A stretch of DNA of 64,000 nt from Dyadobacter frigoris (GTDB taxonomy: Bacteria > Bacteroidota > Bacteroidia > Cytophagales > Spirosomataceae), in the NCBI RefSeq assembly GCF_005280585.1, contig NZ_SZVO01000016.1, positions 63,109 to 127,108 of the forward strand. Direction: 5' to 3'. Below the pieces are notes generated by a model. The model did no database searches, was not told where the DNA came from, and was given only the letters and a program-made list of their open reading frames with translations. Positions 17,527 to 26,033 of this stretch are shown piece by piece. The position numbers and the translations under genes were made by a program. How positions within the stretch are numbered: the stretch's first letter is position 1; every line of letters begins with the position of its first letter.

Positions 17527-18363
17527 ATGAATACACGACGTGAGTTTGTTAAAAAAGGAGTTGCAGGTTTAATGGCTGGTTCTATGGTTTCACTGCCCGA
17601 AACCTTTTTTGCGCCGGTAAAAGAAAAGAAAGAGGATTTATTTAAGCTGGCTATGGCTGGTTTTAGTTTTGTCAATTTCAATCTGGACCAGTCGCTTGAA
17701 ATGATGAAAAAAACGGATGTGCATTACCTTTGCATTAAAGATTTTCATCTTCCTTATGCCAGCACCCCTGAACAAATCGCTGCCTTCTATGAAAAACTGA
17801 AACAGTCGGGTGTAACAGGTTATGGAGTTGGGCCAATTTATGCCAAAACAACAACAGAAATTGACAACGCTTTTGACTATGCAAAAAGGGTTGGAGTTAA
17901 ATTGATTGTCGGTATTCCTAACCATGAAGATTTACCTTACGTTGCTAAAAAAGTTAAGGAAACGGGAATTCGCTATGCCATCCATATTCACGGTCCGGGT
18001 GATAAATTATATCCAAATGCAATTTCTGTTTATAATCTGATCAAAGATCTTGATCCGGGTGTTGGAATATGTTTTGATATGGGCCATGATGCGCGCTACG
18101 GAAATGATCCGATTGCTGATCTGGAAAAATATCAGAAACGGATTTTTGATATACACCTGAAAAACGTAACATCCGCCACGCACGACGGAACAACCTGTGA
18201 ACTGGGACGTGGTGTTATTGACGTTCCGCTCTTCATAAAAATGCTTAGGAAAATCAAATATTCAGGGATGTGCAGCCTTGAATATGAGAAAGACATGAAA
18301 GATCCTTTGGCCGGGATTGCCGAGTCTGTTGGTTATTACAAAGGAGTTTGTGATGCAATTTGA
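17527..18363 (+). CDS. Tat-exported sugar phosphate isomerase/epimerase-like TIM-barrel protein
   Basis: The 278-residue product starts with a twin-arginine signal (TRREFVKKG followed by VAGLMAGSMVS). The barrel shows the xylose isomerase-like pattern: VGIPNHEDL, YAIHIHGPGD, GICFDMGHDARYG, FDIHLKNVT and MCSLEYEKD, which supply His, Asp and Glu metal ligands. It is shorter than the relative at 8713 and lacks the Pro-rich insert. Its position after the alpha-galactosidase-like and DUF5009 genes suggests a role in periplasmic sugar conversion. Substrate unknown. Confidence 0.85.
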   Translation: MNTRREFVKKGVAGLMAGSMVSLPETFFAPVKEKKEDLFKLAMAGFSFVNFNLDQSLEMMKKTDVHYLCIKDFHLPYASTPEQIAAFYEKLKQSGVTGYGVGPIYAKTTTEIDNAFDYAKRVGVKLIVGIPNHEDLPYVAKKVKETGIRYAIHIHGPGDKLYPNAISVYNLIKDLDPGVGICFDMGHDARYGNDPIADLEKYQKRIFDIHLKNVTSATHDGTTCELGRGVIDVPLFIKMLRKIKYSGMCSLEYEKDMKDPLAGIAESVGYYKGVCDAI

Positions 18364-18500
18364 CAATGCCATTTCCTTTCAAATAAGCTAAAACAGGTTT
18401 TTTGATTCATTTGTTGTTTCGAATGCATTGATAAACAACTGTTTAAGTTTTTGTACTTTATTTTCATTTTTTTCTGGTGCTCATAAGAGTCTTAAAACGC

Positions 18501-18508
18501 TACTTTTG
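18501..18508 (+). promoter_or_regulatory. Bacteroidota-type -7 box upstream of pgi
   Basis: TACTTTTG fits the TAnnTTTG -7 consensus of the primary sigma factor in this phylum, 76 nt before the pgi start. No clean TTTG -33 box is visible at the usual 19-21 nt spacing. Confidence 0.45.
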
Positions 18509-18583
18509 TGTTAAGGTAATAGCGGCCTTTTTTAAAACGGCCTAAATTTTCAACTGATTTTTCAACATAAATTCGTTAAACTC

Positions 18584-20233
18584 ATGCTTCAATCGACACC
18601 TTTTGATCAGACGGCAGCATATAAAAAGCTGAAAACCCACCATAAAACAATCTCCCAAAAACATTTAAAAGACCTTTTTCTTGAAGATCCGGAGCGTGCC
18701 CGTAAATTTTCTCTACGTTTTGGCGATATCGTTCTGGATTATTCCAAAAATAGAATCACGACTCGTACAAGAGCATATTTGATACAACTTGCAGAAGAAT
18801 GTGGTTTGTCGGATGCTATTGAACAGATGTTCAGCGGTGAAAAAATCAACGCTACCGAAGGTCGCTCGGTTTTGCATACTGCTCTGCGTAATCGTTCCAA
18901 TACACCCGTTTTGGTTGATGGAAAAGATGTGATGCCGGATGTAAACGAGGTACTGGCGAAAATGAAAGATTTTTCCAATAAAGTACGTTCGGGTTCATGG
19001 AAAGGATATACAGGAAAAGAAATCACGGATATCGTTAACATCGGTATTGGTGGAAGTGATTTGGGCCCTGTAATGGTGACAGAAGCACTTAAATCTTACG
19101 GCAAAAACGGGCTGAACGTGCATTTCGTATCCAATGTAGATGGAACGCATATCGCCGAAACTGTAAAGTCACTAGATCCTGAGACCACTTTGTTCATGAT
19201 CGCTTCCAAAACTTTTACTACGCAGGAAACCATGACAAACGCGTTAACTGCACGTGGCTGGTTTTTGGAAAAAGCAGAAGATGAGGAGCACGTGAAAAAA
19301 CACTTCGTTGCCATTTCAACAAACCGCGCAGAAGTAGAAAAATTTGGTATCGATCCTGAAAATATGTTCGGGTTCTGGGACTGGGTTGGCGGTCGTTATT
19401 CGCTATGGTCGGCTATTGGTTTGTCTATCGCTTGTTTTATTGGTTTCAACAATTTTGAGCAATTGCTGGCTGGTGCGCATGATATGGATAACCATTTCAG
19501 AACTACAAAACTGGAAAGAAATATTCCTGTGATTTTGGGCTTATTGGGTGTTTGGTATAACAATTTCTTTGATGCCCAAACACACGCAATTCTTCCTTAC
19601 GACCAGTATTTGCACCGTTTTGCCGCTTATTTCCAGCAAGGAGATATGGAAAGCAACGGGAAATATGTAGGCCGTAATGGTGAAGCAGTTAATTATCAGA
19701 CCGGACCCGTTATCTGGGGTGAGCCCGGTACAAATGGGCAACATGCTTTCTATCAGTTAATTCATCAGGGAACAAAAGTTATTCCTTGCGATTTTATAGC
19801 ACCGGCTGTGAGCCATAATCCTATCGGAGAACATCATAAAATGCTTTTGTCAAACTTTTTTGCTCAGACAGAGGCGCTTATGAATGGTAAAACGTATGAA
19901 GAAGCAAGTGAAGAATTAAAGGCTGCGGGTAAAAGTAAAGAAGAGATAGATTTTCTTACACCGTTCAAAGTGTTCCTGGGTAACAAACCTACCAACTCGT
20001 TCCTTGTGAAAAAGATCACACCAAAAGTATTGGGAAGTCTCCTGGCGATGTATGAGCACAAGATTTTTGTTCAGGGGATTATCTGGAATATTTTCAGCTT
20101 TGACCAGTGGGGCGTTGAGCTTGGGAAGCAACTGGCCAACAAAATTTACCCTGAACTTCAAAATGATTGGCCAGCTACCAATCACGATGGCTCAACCAAT
20201 AGTTTGATCAATCAATACAAACGTTGGAGATAA
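18584..20233 (+). CDS. pgi: Glucose-6-phosphate isomerase
   Basis: The 549-residue cytoplasmic enzyme interconverts glucose 6-phosphate and fructose 6-phosphate (EC 5.3.1.9). Length and motifs are those of the long bacterial/eukaryotic-type Pgi: IGIGGSDLGPVMVTEAL for phosphate binding, the signature WVGGRYSLWSAIGLS, GEHHKMLLSNFFAQ and the C-terminal signature FDQWGVELGKQLANKI. It is a single gene, with a TAnnTTTG-like box at 18501. Its last 22 nt overlap the end of the convergent vanZ-like gene. Confidence 0.97.
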   Translation: MLQSTPFDQTAAYKKLKTHHKTISQKHLKDLFLEDPERARKFSLRFGDIVLDYSKNRITTRTRAYLIQLAEECGLSDAIEQMFSGEKINATEGRSVLHTALRNRSNTPVLVDGKDVMPDVNEVLAKMKDFSNKVRSGSWKGYTGKEITDIVNIGIGGSDLGPVMVTEALKSYGKNGLNVHFVSNVDGTHIAETVKSLDPETTLFMIASKTFTTQETMTNALTARGWFLEKAEDEEHVKKHFVAISTNRAEVEKFGIDPENMFGFWDWVGGRYSLWSAIGLSIACFIGFNNFEQLLAGAHDMDNHFRTTKLERNIPVILGLLGVWYNNFFDAQTHAILPYDQYLHRFAAYFQQGDMESNGKYVGRNGEAVNYQTGPVIWGEPGTNGQHAFYQLIHQGTKVIPCDFIAPAVSHNPIGEHHKMLLSNFFAQTEALMNGKTYEEASEELKAAGKSKEEIDFLTPFKVFLGNKPTNSFLVKKITPKVLGSLLAMYEHKIFVQGIIWNIFSFDQWGVELGKQLANKIYPELQNDWPATNHDGSTNSLINQYKRWR

Positions 20234-20601
20234 CGGTCGAGCACGATTGCTTTAAAACCGAATCCTAAAAAAACACCAACCGAATCTGCCACTATATCGA
20301 GCAAGTCAAATGTTCGGTCTAGTGGCATTATTTCCTGGTAAAATTCAATCGCTACACCATAGGCAATCCCTGCCAAAATCACAGTAACAGCTTTTTGAGG
20401 ATACACCAAAAGCCATAAAACAGTAAAACCAGCAAAAAGTCCGGCGTGTACCAGTTTGTCAAAACCTGTAACAGGCGCCTCCGGAATATCCTTTCCTGGC
20501 CAGCTGCAAGCCAACAAAATAAGTAGGGTCCAAAGGATCGCAATCCATGCATGTTTGGAAAGAAAACTTAAAAAAAGCTGAAAAGGATTAGCAGGCCGCA
20601 T
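20212..20601 (-). CDS. VanZ-family membrane protein
   Basis: The start at 20601 gives 129 residues; an upstream ATG at 20661 would add 20 polar residues. Four membrane segments are visible: AWIAILWTLLILLACSW, LVHAGLFAGFTVLWLLV, VTVILAGIAYGVAIEFYQ and DIVADSVGVFLGFGF. Conserved VanZ features are FDKLVHAGLFA and the EFYQ...R.FDLLDIVADSVG segment. The family is named after a teicoplanin-resistance accessory protein, but most members have no known function. The stop codon lies inside the pgi coding region (22-nt convergent overlap). Confidence 0.85.
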   Translation of the reverse strand: MRPANPFQLFLSFLSKHAWIAILWTLLILLACSWPGKDIPEAPVTGFDKLVHAGLFAGFTVLWLLVYPQKAVTVILAGIAYGVAIEFYQEIMPLDRTFDLLDIVADSVGVFLGFGFKAIVLDRYLQRLY

Positions 20602-20712
20602 GATTGAGTTTGAAATTTTATCTTGACAAATGTAAACTGACTTTTTGGTAATCCATCTCATTAGCTGGTTCTTACTTTATTTGTTAATAAATGATTCGTA
20701 TATAATTCAATA

Positions 20713-20749
20713 TAAAAAGCTGCACCAAAATAATTGATGCAGCTTTTTA
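20713..20749 (-). terminator. Terminator after the 20780-21208 lipoprotein gene
   Basis: Arms 20713-20724 and 20738-20749 form a 12-bp stem (TAAAAAGCTGCA and its complement) with a 13-nt loop. Read on the minus strand it ends in a run of T. It also separates the lipoprotein gene from the vanZ-like gene. Confidence 0.85.
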
Positions 20750-20779
20750 GCAAAAGGCACTAAAAAAAGAGGTTACGAT

Positions 20780-21208
20780 TTATATTTTCTCTATGGTAAG
20801 GCTTACTTTATAATCTTCCGGATTTATCGTTTTAAAAATTTCAGGATAGGGAGAAACCTCGTGGATTTTGATGGAATAAGATTGGTCGCCTAACTTGAAA
20901 GACTGGACCGTCTTATCTTTTTCATCGTTAATTAATTCTATTGATGCCTCAGTGTTATTGGCTCCATCAGATAAACTAAATTTAACGATCACCTTTCCTA
21001 CTGAAATACAATCGGCATTGATCGGGCAACGGCTGTCATTTATTTCCAAAACTGTTACTGATAACGGAATTCCTGAAACCATTACAGAAGTCAGCTTGCG
21101 GTATGAAATATTACTTACAAGTTCCTGCGCTTTTGGCATGTCCTCATATTTATTGTCACATGCTATGCAGACAAAACAGAACAATGTGATAAGGATATAT
21201 TTTTTCAT
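20780..21208 (-). CDS. Hypothetical lipoprotein with DSRCP motif
   Basis: The 142-residue product has a lipoprotein signal ending CIACDN (Cys 17). Its core contains NDSRCPINADCISVGKV, resembling the DSRCPxxxxCxxxG motif seen in many uncharacterised Bacteroidota secreted proteins; the two Cys could form a disulfide. The remainder is predicted mostly beta, consistent with a small beta-sandwich. It is single-gene, with its own terminator. Function unknown. Confidence 0.7.
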   Translation of the reverse strand: MKKYILITLFCFVCIACDNKYEDMPKAQELVSNISYRKLTSVMVSGIPLSVTVLEINDSRCPINADCISVGKVIVKFSLSDGANNTEASIELINDEKDKTVQSFKLGDQSYSIKIHEVSPYPEIFKTINPEDYKVSLTIEKI

Positions 21209-21474
21209 GGCTAATGTCTTTTATAGTTATAAGATACAAGTGAACTAAAAAAGGTTGGAAAGAGGAATTGAATTTTTTACAATTTTTAATTATGTACGTC
21301 TACTGTATTAGCCAGAAAGTGTATTTCAGAGTACTTTAAATGCAAGATGCCTTCATTCTTGTAGTAGTAATATTATATTAATTGTAATATTTATTTTAAA
21401 TATAATTATTTTCTATATTGTTGGAAAATTATAATTATTTGTAAAATAAATCCTCATTTTTAAAACTAATTATT

Positions 21475-22725
21475 ATGAAAAATCTTCTAATCACGTTGTT
21501 GCATGTAAGAAATTATAAGAAAAATGTAAGTTTTTTTATTGTTATTTTAATATTTGTGTGCTCTGGGATATTTAATTCCTCTTTTGCTTTGAGTATAACA
21601 GGGCCTAATAGGGTTTGTCCGGGAAATACTGCTACTTATATAGTTAGTGGTCTACCTATTGGAACTGAGCGATGGAGCTATTCATTTTATGAGCCAACCG
21701 ACTCTGAACATTTCAGAAATCCATTTGAATCAATGAGTATAAGCCATGCTTTTGGCAATTCTGCGGGAGATGTGGTGATCACAATAAGGGCATACGGAAC
21801 TCCGGCTGGCTTAACGTTAATATCTTCTCAGTCTATAACGGTTTCAAAAAGTCCTCCATCTCCATATACACCAAATAATTGATTGGTAATTGGGTGTAGC
21901 GCAAATGAGGCTGTTGCAATATCATCCTCTCCATATTTGCAGAATAATGCAGCTGACTGTTATTTTCACTGTGCATATGAGTGGTCAGCATCAAGCGGCT
22001 GGAATCTGAATAATGGAACCATAACTGGTAATCCCGTAAGAGGTGCTAACAGTGTTATTTTTCCATCAGGACTTACAAATGGAAATGTTGGAACATTGAC
22101 TGTTACAGCGTTATATACCGAATGCGCTGGTTTTACAAATACATCTTCATCAGCTCCACTTTTTTATGGAACTCCGATTTTGAGCAATCCCCAGGTAAAT
22201 GGGGGCACTAATCAATCGTTTAACGTAATTCCCGGAGGCTGGGCAAATTTAAGCGTAGCCGGCCAAGGTGTTGGTAGTTACTCCTGGACAATAGAGGGAG
22301 GGAGCGGAAGTTTGTCTCCGAATGGCTCCTCCTGCCAGGTCTCATTTTCAAGTTTTGTCAGAGTTGTTGTTACGCCGACTAACAGGTGTGGACAGGGCAC
22401 GAATTATCGGCAAACATTTTACCTATCAACTACTTCTGCTGGCGGTTTTTATAGAATATATCCTAATCCATCAAAAGACGTATTATCAATTGAATTTGAA
22501 AATGTAGAAGCTGCCGGTTATCTGTTTGAAAGTGCTACATTACTAGATGAGAAAGATAATGTAATTAGACAGACTGGTGTGCAAAGAGGAAAAGACGGGG
22601 CAAATAATTATTTTAAAACGCAAAACAACATTAAATGGGATATTAAAGACGTTTCAAGAGGGGTGTATTTTGTACATTTAAAAATGGGTGATGAGATTAC
22701 TAAATCGAAAATTATTTTAGAATAG
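21475..22725 (+). pseudogene. PKD-like T9SS type A secreted protein interrupted by an in-frame TGA
   Basis: The frame runs without shift from ATG 21475 to a stop at 22725 but is cut by TGA at 21880-21882 (residue 136 of 416). Before the TGA are a signal peptide and a PKD/Ig-like segment (ITGPNRVCPGNTATYIVSG). After it the frame continues with VIGCSANEAVAISSSPY, more PKD-like sequence and a T9SS type A sorting domain (YRIYPNPSKDVLSIEF to GVYFVHLKMG, ending SKIILE). The intact protein would be exported by type IX secretion and attached to the cell surface. As read, the first part lacks the sorting domain and the second lacks a signal peptide. A sequencing error (TGG to TGA) cannot be excluded. 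Confidence 0.75.
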
Positions 22726-22734
22726 TTAATAACC

Positions 22735-22770
22735 GGGCTGGAGGTCTCAGCTATTTCCAGCCCATTATTT
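22735..22770 (+). terminator. Terminator after the interrupted T9SS gene
   Basis: Arms 22735-22742 (GGGCTGGA) and 22756-22763 (TCCAGCCC) form a perfect 8-bp stem with a 13-nt loop, followed by ATTATTTTT. It lies 9 nt past the stop and 16 nt before the next start. Confidence 0.75.
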
Positions 22771-22786
22771 TTAGATATGAATTTAT

Positions 22787-23344
22787 ATGAAAATATATAA
22801 TCTAATTATTTCGATCCTGTTGGTAAATTCAGGGACATTTGCTCAAAACACCCACAAGTTTGTAAAGCTTAATTCAATCCAGTTGGAAGCAAGCGGTGGA
22901 GACGATTCTTTTGTACCTATTTCAATTAATTACGAAAGAATATTTTATTCGACTCAAAAGCTAGCCTGGAATGTGAAAATCGGTGGCATCTATAAAAATT
23001 GGGGAGATACACATCAAAAGGCTATTACCGCGGAACTTGGAGTGATCAGCCAAAGTATAAAACATCATTGGGAGTTGGGTCTTTTTACCATGCACCAGGA
23101 TAGAAAGAGATATGAAACTTATAAAAGCAGCACCCTTATAACCCTGTCTGCACCCTGGTACATGGCTGTTCGGGGAGGATATCGGTATCAGGCTGCGCAA
23201 GGGAAATGGTTATTCCGGGCGGGTCTTTTACTGCCATTTATAAAGAATTTCTCAGAGGATTCAAGCGAGAAATTCTCCCCTAAATTCAAAGCTAAAAACC
23301 TTCTTATGCCATGGCCTGTCATTTCACTCGGACGTGCATTTTAA
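22787..23344 (+). CDS. Predicted small outer-membrane beta-barrel protein
   Basis: I do not recognise a named family. The 185-residue product has a signal peptide (NLIISILLVNSGTFAQ) and then alternating polar/hydrophobic strands such as QLEASGGDDSFVPISINYER, WNVKIGGIYKNWGD and WYMAVRGGYRYQ. It ends in Phe (SLGRAF), as outer-membrane barrels do. It overlaps the following T9SS-B gene by 34 nt, so the two are probably translated from one mRNA. A role in secreting or anchoring the neighbouring T9SS proteins is possible but unproven. Confidence 0.6.
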   Translation: MKIYNLIISILLVNSGTFAQNTHKFVKLNSIQLEASGGDDSFVPISINYERIFYSTQKLAWNVKIGGIYKNWGDTHQKAITAELGVISQSIKHHWELGLFTMHQDRKRYETYKSSTLITLSAPWYMAVRGGYRYQAAQGKWLFRAGLLLPFIKNFSEDSSEKFSPKFKAKNLLMPWPVISLGRAF

Positions 23345-24720
23345 CATGTTTGTTTTTTTCGTCTTTATTAGGATTACATGGACAGAATTTAGTCCCTAAC
23401 CCTGGATTTGAACAAGTTAAAAAAAGACCTTGCGGGATAATACCAACGGATAGCCCTTTTGGAATTCAGGATTATATTGAAGAATGGTATACACCTACTT
23501 CCGGGAGCAGTGATGTATGGTATTCCGATACTTCCAGGATCTGCTACCCGGCATTTCTTGCCAATAGCAGGCAACTGACGCGTAACGGTAAAATGTGTGC
23601 GGGATTGATCACATCTTCTGCCAATAATCTTACTGTAAACAATTTATCAACTGTTTCCGAATACAGGGAGTATATTCAGGTGAGATTAAAACAACCTATG
23701 AAAAAGGGGAGTGTATATTATGCCGAATATTTCGCCATACGGGACTTTGGAAGTTCTCTAGCCACCAATAAACTTGGAGCAGCGTTCACAGTGGAACCGA
23801 TAGGGACTGTTGAAAAAAAGAAATATCCGGTAATTCATGCCAATCCTCAAATTGTTTCTAACGCGGTAATAAAAGATACAAGTCAATGGACAAAAATATC
23901 GGGCTGTTTTATTGCAGCTGACAATTATGAGTATTTAACAATTGGGAATTTTTCTGATGATCGTTCGACTACTTTTATACCCACTTTTTATACAACCCAA
24001 AGATCGCCATATTATTTAATTGACGACATACTGGTTGAAGAGCAAGATGTCCCGTTTATCCCTCCAACAGGTTTTTTAGGCAAGGACTTGGTATTTTGCC
24101 AGGATGAAAGCTATAACTTCAACCTTGATAGTCTAAAACCTTATAATTTCCTTTGGCAGGATCGGAATGTCAACAGTAATTATCTCATAAAGTCGGGGGG
24201 GGAATTTAGTCTGACATTATCCTATAAAAGCTGCCAGTTCAGGGATACGGTAAACGTAGAAGTAGTTTCTCCGGTAAATCTTGGTCCTGATTTAAGAAGT
24301 TGTGAAGACAACGCTATTCAGTTGCGGAATGAAAATGGTGGAGTTGTGAAATGGCAGGATGAAACTGAAAACAGTGAATTCAAGGTACAAAATTCAGGAG
24401 AATTTATAGCTTATTCTTTATCTTCCCAATGTCCTTCATCTGATACAGTCAAAGTGGAGCTATATCCTTGTCCTGGTATTATACCTAATGTTTTTACCCC
24501 AAATTCTGATGGTAAAAATGATTTCTTTGAAATTGATCATGTTACATTATCAACTTGGAAACTGGAAGTGTATAACAGGTGGGGGAAACAAATTTATCTA
24601 CATGAAAACTATGACAATACCTGGGACGGTAATAATTTGTCTGGAGGAATGTACTACTACGTTCTGTCAAATCCAGTGTTACAAAAAGAACATAAAGGCT
24701 GGGTCACAATTATGAAATAA
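23311..24720 (+). CDS. T9SS type B (gliding motility-associated C-terminal domain) secreted protein
   Basis: The 469-residue product starts with a signal peptide (ILTCLFFSSLLGLHGQ). The N-terminal part (NLVPNPGFEQ, residues ~25-255) looks like a carbohydrate-binding or jelly-roll domain of surface proteins. Two short Ig-like units follow (~256-390, each with paired Cys). The C-terminus is the CHU_C/T9SS-B domain: CPGIIPNVFTPNSDGKNDFF, LEVYNRWGKQIY, WDGNNLSGGMYYYVL. It should be exported by type IX secretion and attached to the surface. The start overlaps the upstream barrel gene by 34 nt and no other in-frame ATG fits the signal peptide. Adhesin function is inferred. Confidence 0.88.
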   Translation: MACHFTRTCILTCLFFSSLLGLHGQNLVPNPGFEQVKKRPCGIIPTDSPFGIQDYIEEWYTPTSGSSDVWYSDTSRICYPAFLANSRQLTRNGKMCAGLITSSANNLTVNNLSTVSEYREYIQVRLKQPMKKGSVYYAEYFAIRDFGSSLATNKLGAAFTVEPIGTVEKKKYPVIHANPQIVSNAVIKDTSQWTKISGCFIAADNYEYLTIGNFSDDRSTTFIPTFYTTQRSPYYLIDDILVEEQDVPFIPPTGFLGKDLVFCQDESYNFNLDSLKPYNFLWQDRNVNSNYLIKSGGEFSLTLSYKSCQFRDTVNVEVVSPVNLGPDLRSCEDNAIQLRNENGGVVKWQDETENSEFKVQNSGEFIAYSLSSQCPSSDTVKVELYPCPGIIPNVFTPNSDGKNDFFEIDHVTLSTWKLEVYNRWGKQIYLHENYDNTWDGNNLSGGMYYYVLSNPVLQKEHKGWVTIMK

Positions 24721-24756
24721 TAAAAAAGTCTAGAGCATAAAATTATCCCCTTTCAC

Positions 24757-24788
24757 AAAAGCATCAGACAAAATCGTCTGGTGCTTTT
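24757..24788. terminator. Bidirectional terminator between convergent genes
   Basis: Arms 24757-24769 and 24776-24788 pair over 13 positions with one wobble, flanked by A-run and T-run on either side. It serves the T9SS-B gene (ends 24720) and the minus-strand SDR gene (ends 24817). Confidence 0.85.
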
Positions 24789-24816
24789 TCATTTTCAGCC
24801 TAAAAAAATGATATTA

Positions 24817-25647
24817 TCAGCCATTATCCGCAAATTCAGGATACAGCGTCATACCTCCATCAGTGTAAAGTGTTTCACCGTTCACATAGTCAGAATCGTC
24901 AGAGGCTAACCAGCCAACTGCTTTTGCTACATCCTGTGGTGTTCCAATTCTTTTGTAAGGAATCAGATTAAGCAAACCTTTATATTTTTCAGGATCCGAC
25001 CAGACTTCCTTATTAATGGTAGTTTTGATAGCGCCCGGACTGACAGAATTTACACGAATTTTGTGAGGAGCAAGTTCCTGTGAAATGGATTTCATGAACA
25101 TCATAATCCCACCTTTTGAGGCTGCATAATTAACATGACCGGCCCATGGAATGATATCATGAACAGAACTCATCAATATGATTTTTCCGATAGATAATTC
25201 GCTATGATTGGGTTCATCTTTTGATGCGGCGGCTTCCTGAGCAACAAACTGACGAGCTGCTTCCCGGCAGGCAAGAAACTGACCAGTAAGATTTACGTCA
25301 ATAACTTTCTGCCACTGCTGCAATGTCATTTCAAGAAAAGAAGAATCCTGCTGAAGTCCGGCATTGCTTACAAGAATATCCAGTCTTCCATAAGTAGCAA
25401 TGGTTTGGTTAAACATTGCTTTTACTTCTTCCTCTTTACTCACGTCCGCTTTTACGAGAATGGCAGTTCCGCCATTTTTTGTAATCTCTTCTAAAACTTC
25501 ATTACCGGCATCCGCATTTGCACTGTAATTGACAACAACCTTGGCACCAAGCTGACCAAAATAAACGGCACAAGCCTTACCAATTCCCGAGCTGGATCCT
25601 GTAACAATAACTACTTTGTCTTTAAACCGCTGATCAGGAGTGCTCAT
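24817..25647 (-). CDS. SDR-family oxidoreductase, glucose 1-dehydrogenase-like
   Basis: The 276-residue classical short-chain dehydrogenase has TGSSSGIG (16-23) for NAD(P) binding, NAG (95-97), catalytic Ser 161, and Tyr 174/Lys 178 in NYAASK. The C-terminal stretch GETLYTDGGMTLYPEF closely resembles Bacillus glucose 1-dehydrogenase (DGGMTLYPSF, from memory), which oxidises beta-D-glucose to gluconolactone. A 20-residue insert before the active site (AAASKDEPNHSELSIG) is atypical. It shares a 4-nt ATGA start/stop overlap with the upstream small gene, so translation is coupled. Confidence 0.85.
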   Translation of the reverse strand: MSTPDQRFKDKVVIVTGSSSGIGKACAVYFGQLGAKVVVNYSANADAGNEVLEEITKNGGTAILVKADVSKEEEVKAMFNQTIATYGRLDILVSNAGLQQDSSFLEMTLQQWQKVIDVNLTGQFLACREAARQFVAQEAAASKDEPNHSELSIGKIILMSSVHDIIPWAGHVNYAASKGGIMMFMKSISQELAPHKIRVNSVSPGAIKTTINKEVWSDPEKYKGLLNLIPYKRIGTPQDVAKAVGWLASDDSDYVNGETLYTDGGMTLYPEFADNG

Positions 25648-25952
25648 ATCGCTTCGTTATCGATTGATTTTAATTTTTTCCAAACACTTCTTGTCACATT
25701 TTTAACGGCCCAGTTTTTTGCTATCAAAATGGCTTTTGATATTGCATCTTTGGGCGAAATGTTGGATGTTCTAATTAATTCCTGCGCAATGGTCATTGCT
25801 TTTTCACGTGTCGTAGGAGACAAATATTTCAATTCAGGTAATGTCATCATTGCGTCCATAAAAGTCGGTTTGATCTGATTAATTGTTGAATGTGTTGCTC
25901 TTAGTATTAAAAATTTATGCCAGGATTTTATCCAGCTTAATGACGTACCCAT
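25644..25952 (-). CDS. Small YdaT-like protein
   Basis: The frame encodes up to 102 residues. The middle segment MMTLPELKYLSPTTREKAMT and the following IAQELI...AISKAILIAKNWA resemble the N-terminal helical motif of YdaT-like small proteins (MxxLxxxxREKAIEIANxL...AIxxAxxWA). The first ~30 residues do not fit that pattern, so translation may instead begin at the ATG at 25859 (71 residues). It overlaps the SDR start by 4 nt. The family is linked with stress genes in some bacteria; function unknown. Confidence 0.55.
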   Translation of the reverse strand: MGTSLSWIKSWHKFLILRATHSTINQIKPTFMDAMMTLPELKYLSPTTREKAMTIAQELIRTSNISPKDAISKAILIAKNWAVKNVTRSVWKKLKSIDNEAI

Positions 25953-25990
25953 GAAGATTAATTACGCACTTTTTAAATTTTAGCTGAAAA

Positions 25991-26020
25991 AAAATCCCCA
26001 ACTTTCGAAGGGGATCTTTT
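25991..26020 (-). terminator. dnaK terminator
   Basis: AAAATCCCC (25991-25999) pairs with GGGGATCTTTT (26010-26020). Read on the minus strand the hairpin is followed by a long T-run. It lies 14 nt past the dnaK stop. Confidence 0.85.
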
Positions 26021-26033
26021 CATTTTGTATTCC

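Noticed and set aside
21369..21391. AATATTA/TAATATT inverted repeat upstream of the T9SS-A gene
   Set aside because: All-AT arms in a very AT-rich region; likely chance.
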